In this document: positions 61,530 to 64,000 of the stretch, piece by piece
How positions within the stretch are numbered: the stretch's first letter is position 1
How the letters are laid out: each line of letters starts with the position of its first letter
Notes under the pieces: model-generated
The model's input: only the letters and a program-made list of their open reading frames with translations
Told to the model about the DNA's origin: nothing
Databases searched by the model: none
Position numbers and translations under genes: made by a program
NCBI RefSeq assembly: GCF_010450875.1
Contig: NZ_CP048422.1
Location: forward strand, 1,581,001 to 1,645,000
From: Sphingomonas insulae
Lineage (GTDB): Bacteria > Pseudomonadota > Alphaproteobacteria > Sphingomonadales > Sphingomonadaceae
Direction: 5' to 3'
DNA: 64,000 nucleotides

Positions 61530-64000
61530 TGGCGCAGGATAGTCCCGTGACCGAACCGACCGGCGATACGGTCGTCGCGACCAAGCGTCCGCTGTGGCAG
61601 CGTATCCTCAAATGGATCCTGTTCGTCGTGCTCGGCCTCGTCATATTGGTCGGGGCGGTGGTGCTGGGCATCAACACCGATCCCGGTCGCCGCTTCGTCG
61701 CCAACCGCATCGGCGGCTATACCACGGCGTCGGGGCTCAACATCAAGGTCGGGCGCATCGACGGGTCGCTGTACGGCCAGATGGTCCTGTCCGACGTGCG
61801 GGTCGCCGACCCCAAGGGCGTGTTCCTGACCAGCCCCCGGCTGAGCGTCGACTGGCGGCCGTTCGCGTTCGTCGACAACCATGTCGACGTGCGCACGCTG
61901 TCGACCGATCTGGTGACGCTCGCGCGCCGTCCGGAACTGAAGCAGACGCCCAGCGACCCGAATGCGCCGCTGCTGCCCGATCTCGACATCGACGTGAACC
62001 GGCTGCACGTCGGCCGGCTGGTGCTGGCAAAGCCGGTGACCGGCCAGACGCACATGGTCCGCATCGACGGCGCGGTGCACATCGCCGACCGTCGTGCGCA
62101 ACTCGTCACCGATGCGGCCGCCCTGAAGGGCGCTGGCGTCGCCGGCGGCGATACGTTGCACCTCAAGCTGGATGCGGTGCCCGAGCAGAACAAGCTCGAC
62201 ATCGACATGAAACTGAACGCCCCGGTCGGCGGCGTCGTCGCGACCATGGGTTCGCTGAAAGCGCCGTTGACCGCGACGGTCGATGGGCGTGGCAGCTGGA
62301 AGGCGTGGCAGGGCAAGGCACTCGCCACGCTGGGCGGCGGGCAGCTCGCGAACCTCGACGTCAGTGCGCGCGATGGCCACATCCAGGTCCGCGGCTTCAC
62401 CACGCCCGGTCTGTACCTGCAGGGGCCGGTCGAACGTCTGACCGTGCCGCGGCTGGACCTGGCGCTGGACACTACGCTCAATGACCGCAAGGCGGATACG
62501 CGGCTGACGCTGAAGTCGGACGCGCTGGCGGTCGATGCGGGCGGTCTGCTCGACCTCGCCAACAGCCGCTTCGGCAATTTCGCGGTGGATGCCAAGCTGC
62601 TGACGCCGGGCGCGATCGCCCCCAACCTGCGCGGGCGCGACGTGACCGCGCGTGTCGTCCTCGACGGTGCATTCGCGACGCCGACGGTCGACTATAAGGT
62701 GAAGGCCGCCGCGATCGGCTTCGGCACGACCACGGTCGAGAATGTCTATGCCGAAGGCCTGGCGCGGGTGAACGCGGACCGCATTCTGGTGCCGGTCAAC
62801 GCCCGTGCGCGCCGGGTCACCGGATTGAATGCCGCCATTGGCGGGCTGGCGAACAACGTCCGCATCCAGGGCGACTTTGCGATCGCGATGCCGAACATCC
62901 TGTCGGACAATCTGCGTATCCGGTCGGACAATATCGACGCGACCGCAGTGATCGTCGCCAACACCCAAACGGGCCGCTACACCGGCGCGCTGAAGGGGCG
63001 GGTCAACAACTACCGGCTCGACAGCATCGGCATTCTCAACCTGTCGACCGACGCCAAACTGGTGCCGGGCGCCAATGGCGGGTTCGGGATCACCGGCCGC
63101 GTCGTCGCGCAGACCAAGCAGCTGTTCAACAGTGGCGTGCGCGACTTCCTCGGCGGCAATGCGATCGTACGCAGCGACATCGGCTACAGCCCGGAAGGTA
63201 TCGTCACCTTCCGCAACCTGCGGATGAGCGCGCCAGGATTCCGGATCACCCGCGGCGAGGGCCGGTTCGATCCGGCGAACGGCAGCGTGCTGGTCAACGC
63301 CGAAGCCTATTCGGCGCAATACGGGCCATTGTCCGCCCGCGTCACCGGCAGCGCCACCGCGCCCGTCGTGGTGCTGCGCGCGGCCCGACCGGGCGTCGGC
63401 ATCGGGCTGGTCAACCTCAATGCGCGCGTTGTCGGGCGTAACGGGGCGTATGCCGTCACCGCCAGCGGTGGGACCGATTATGGCCCGTTCACCGCCGACG
63501 TGCTGGTCCGGCCGAGCCCGCAGCTCACCGTCGACGTCAACCGCGTCGTGCTGGGCGGCATCGCCGCGCATGGACGCATCGCCGCGACCGCAGCGGGGCC
63601 GTTCGCCGGATCGCTGCAGTTCGCGGGGCGCGGTGTGAGTGGTAGCGTGAAGCTGGGCAACCAGGGCGGTTATCAGCGCGCCGATGTCGCCGCACGTGCC
63701 TATAACGCCAGCATTCCCGGCGTCGCGGACTTCACCATCGGCCGTGCGATCGTCACCGGCAACGTCGTGATGTTCCCCAAGGCGCCGCAGGTGATCGCCG
63801 ACGTCCAGGTCGCTGACACCCGCTACAATGCCTTCGTCATCCAGGCGATGCGCGCCAAGGTGAACTATGTCGGCGGTCGCGGCACCGCGCAGGCGCTGCT
63901 CACCGGGTCGAGCGGTGTGCCGTTGCGGGTCGCCGTCAACGCGCAATTGTCGCCGGGCAATTATCTAGTCGCCGCGCAGGGTCAGGCGAACAACATCCCG
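61529..64000 (+). CDS. tamB: translocation and assembly module protein TamB, partial (runs off the right edge)
   Basis: At least 823 residues with no stop before the window end. A cytoplasmic start (MAQDSPVTEPTGD), one membrane helix (ILFVVLGLVILVGAVVLGI), then the long periplasmic beta-groove of repeated amphipathic strands (TASGLNIKVGRIDGSLYGQMVLSDVRV, etc.). TamB bridges inner and outer membrane to deliver lipids with TamA. ATG 61529 shares its A with the tamA stop. A long antisense frame here is a shadow of GC-rich coding. Confidence 0.9.
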   Translation, partial: MAQDSPVTEPTGDTVVATKRPLWQRILKWILFVVLGLVILVGAVVLGINTDPGRRFVANRIGGYTTASGLNIKVGRIDGSLYGQMVLSDVRVADPKGVFLTSPRLSVDWRPFAFVDNHVDVRTLSTDLVTLARRPELKQTPSDPNAPLLPDLDIDVNRLHVGRLVLAKPVTGQTHMVRIDGAVHIADRRAQLVTDAAALKGAGVAGGDTLHLKLDAVPEQNKLDIDMKLNAPVGGVVATMGSLKAPLTATVDGRGSWKAWQGKALATLGGGQLANLDVSARDGHIQVRGFTTPGLYLQGPVERLTVPRLDLALDTTLNDRKADTRLTLKSDALAVDAGGLLDLANSRFGNFAVDAKLLTPGAIAPNLRGRDVTARVVLDGAFATPTVDYKVKAAAIGFGTTTVENVYAEGLARVNADRILVPVNARARRVTGLNAAIGGLANNVRIQGDFAIAMPNILSDNLRIRSDNIDATAVIVANTQTGRYTGALKGRVNNYRLDSIGILNLSTDAKLVPGANGGFGITGRVVAQTKQLFNSGVRDFLGGNAIVRSDIGYSPEGIVTFRNLRMSAPGFRITRGEGRFDPANGSVLVNAEAYSAQYGPLSARVTGSATAPVVVLRAARPGVGIGLVNLNARVVGRNGAYAVTASGGTDYGPFTADVLVRPSPQLTVDVNRVVLGGIAAHGRIAATAAGPFAGSLQFAGRGVSGSVKLGNQGGYQRADVAARAYNASIPGVADFTIGRAIVTGNVVMFPKAPQVIADVQVADTRYNAFVIQAMRAKVNYVGGRGTAQALLTGSSGVPLRVAVNAQLSPGNYLVAAQGQANNIP

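Noticed and set aside
61502..63946. 814-residue open frame on the minus strand
   Set aside because: It is antisense to tamB, rich in R/D/H/G as GC-rich shadows are, and has no domain; tamB on the plus strand has signal-anchor and family pattern.

Overview
The window is high-GC DNA from an alphaproteobacterium of the Sphingomonadaceae, most likely Sphingomonas or a close relative. The signs are a perfect alphaproteobacterial SOS box (GTTC-N7-GTTC) before umuD, 'VIPAxAGIH'-type intergenic repeats, a TonB receptor with a FecI/FecR pair, DUF3768 and DUF6961 proteins, and many four-base ATGA/GTGA gene overlaps.

Layout. 1-8.9 kb is mostly core: epimerase start, proB, obgE, AraC and TetR regulators, a PF10118-type hydrolase, a GNAT acetyltransferase, rpmA-rplU and hspQ. 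A DUF1275 remnant and a decaying tandem array of the acetyltransferase 3' end (about 5.7-7.0 kb) interrupt it. A tRNA-Ser(CGA) at 8940-9029 is followed by a tyrosine recombinase and an accessory region to about 23.8 kb: DUF3768, a frame-disrupted HIRAN protein, DUF6961, SOS-controlled umuDC, a frame-split S8 protease, an SRAP protein, an EAL phosphodiesterase, small hypotheticals and a nuclease relic. From 24 to 31.9 kb is a pectin locus: LacI regulator (frameshifted), pectinesterase, secreted esterase, TonB receptor with STN domain, FecR and ECF sigma factor.

32.2-40.2 kb is the most interesting region: a defence-like island. Hachiman genes hamA-hamB sit tail to tail with a gene resembling alpha-glutamyl/putrescinyl-thymine pyrophosphorylase (HMUDK_hel type). 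Beyond it lies an overlapping operon of a membrane-anchored dCTP deaminase-like protein lacking the expected catalytic Glu, a small membrane protein, a MazG protein with a long C-terminal domain, and a uracil-DNA-glycosylase-like protein. The gene set suggests handling of unusual nucleotides or bases beside a helicase-nuclease defence system.

41-43.8 kb holds two membrane-protein genes, an IS3-family element and a catalase-like gene whose 5' part is missing at the element's edge. 44-49.5 kb is a tightly coupled caa3-type oxidase operon with fused subunits I and III. 49.6-64 kb is largely core metabolism and envelope: nitronate monooxygenase, hydroxyacid dehydrogenase, thiolase, prepilin peptidase, aldehyde dehydrogenase, and tamA-tamB, with tamB running off the end.

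Several genes carry one-base frame disruptions, most at C/G runs (LacI, S8 protease, hamA N-terminus, HIRAN, a small monooxygenase). These could be real decay, phase variation or consensus errors; the sequence alone cannot decide.
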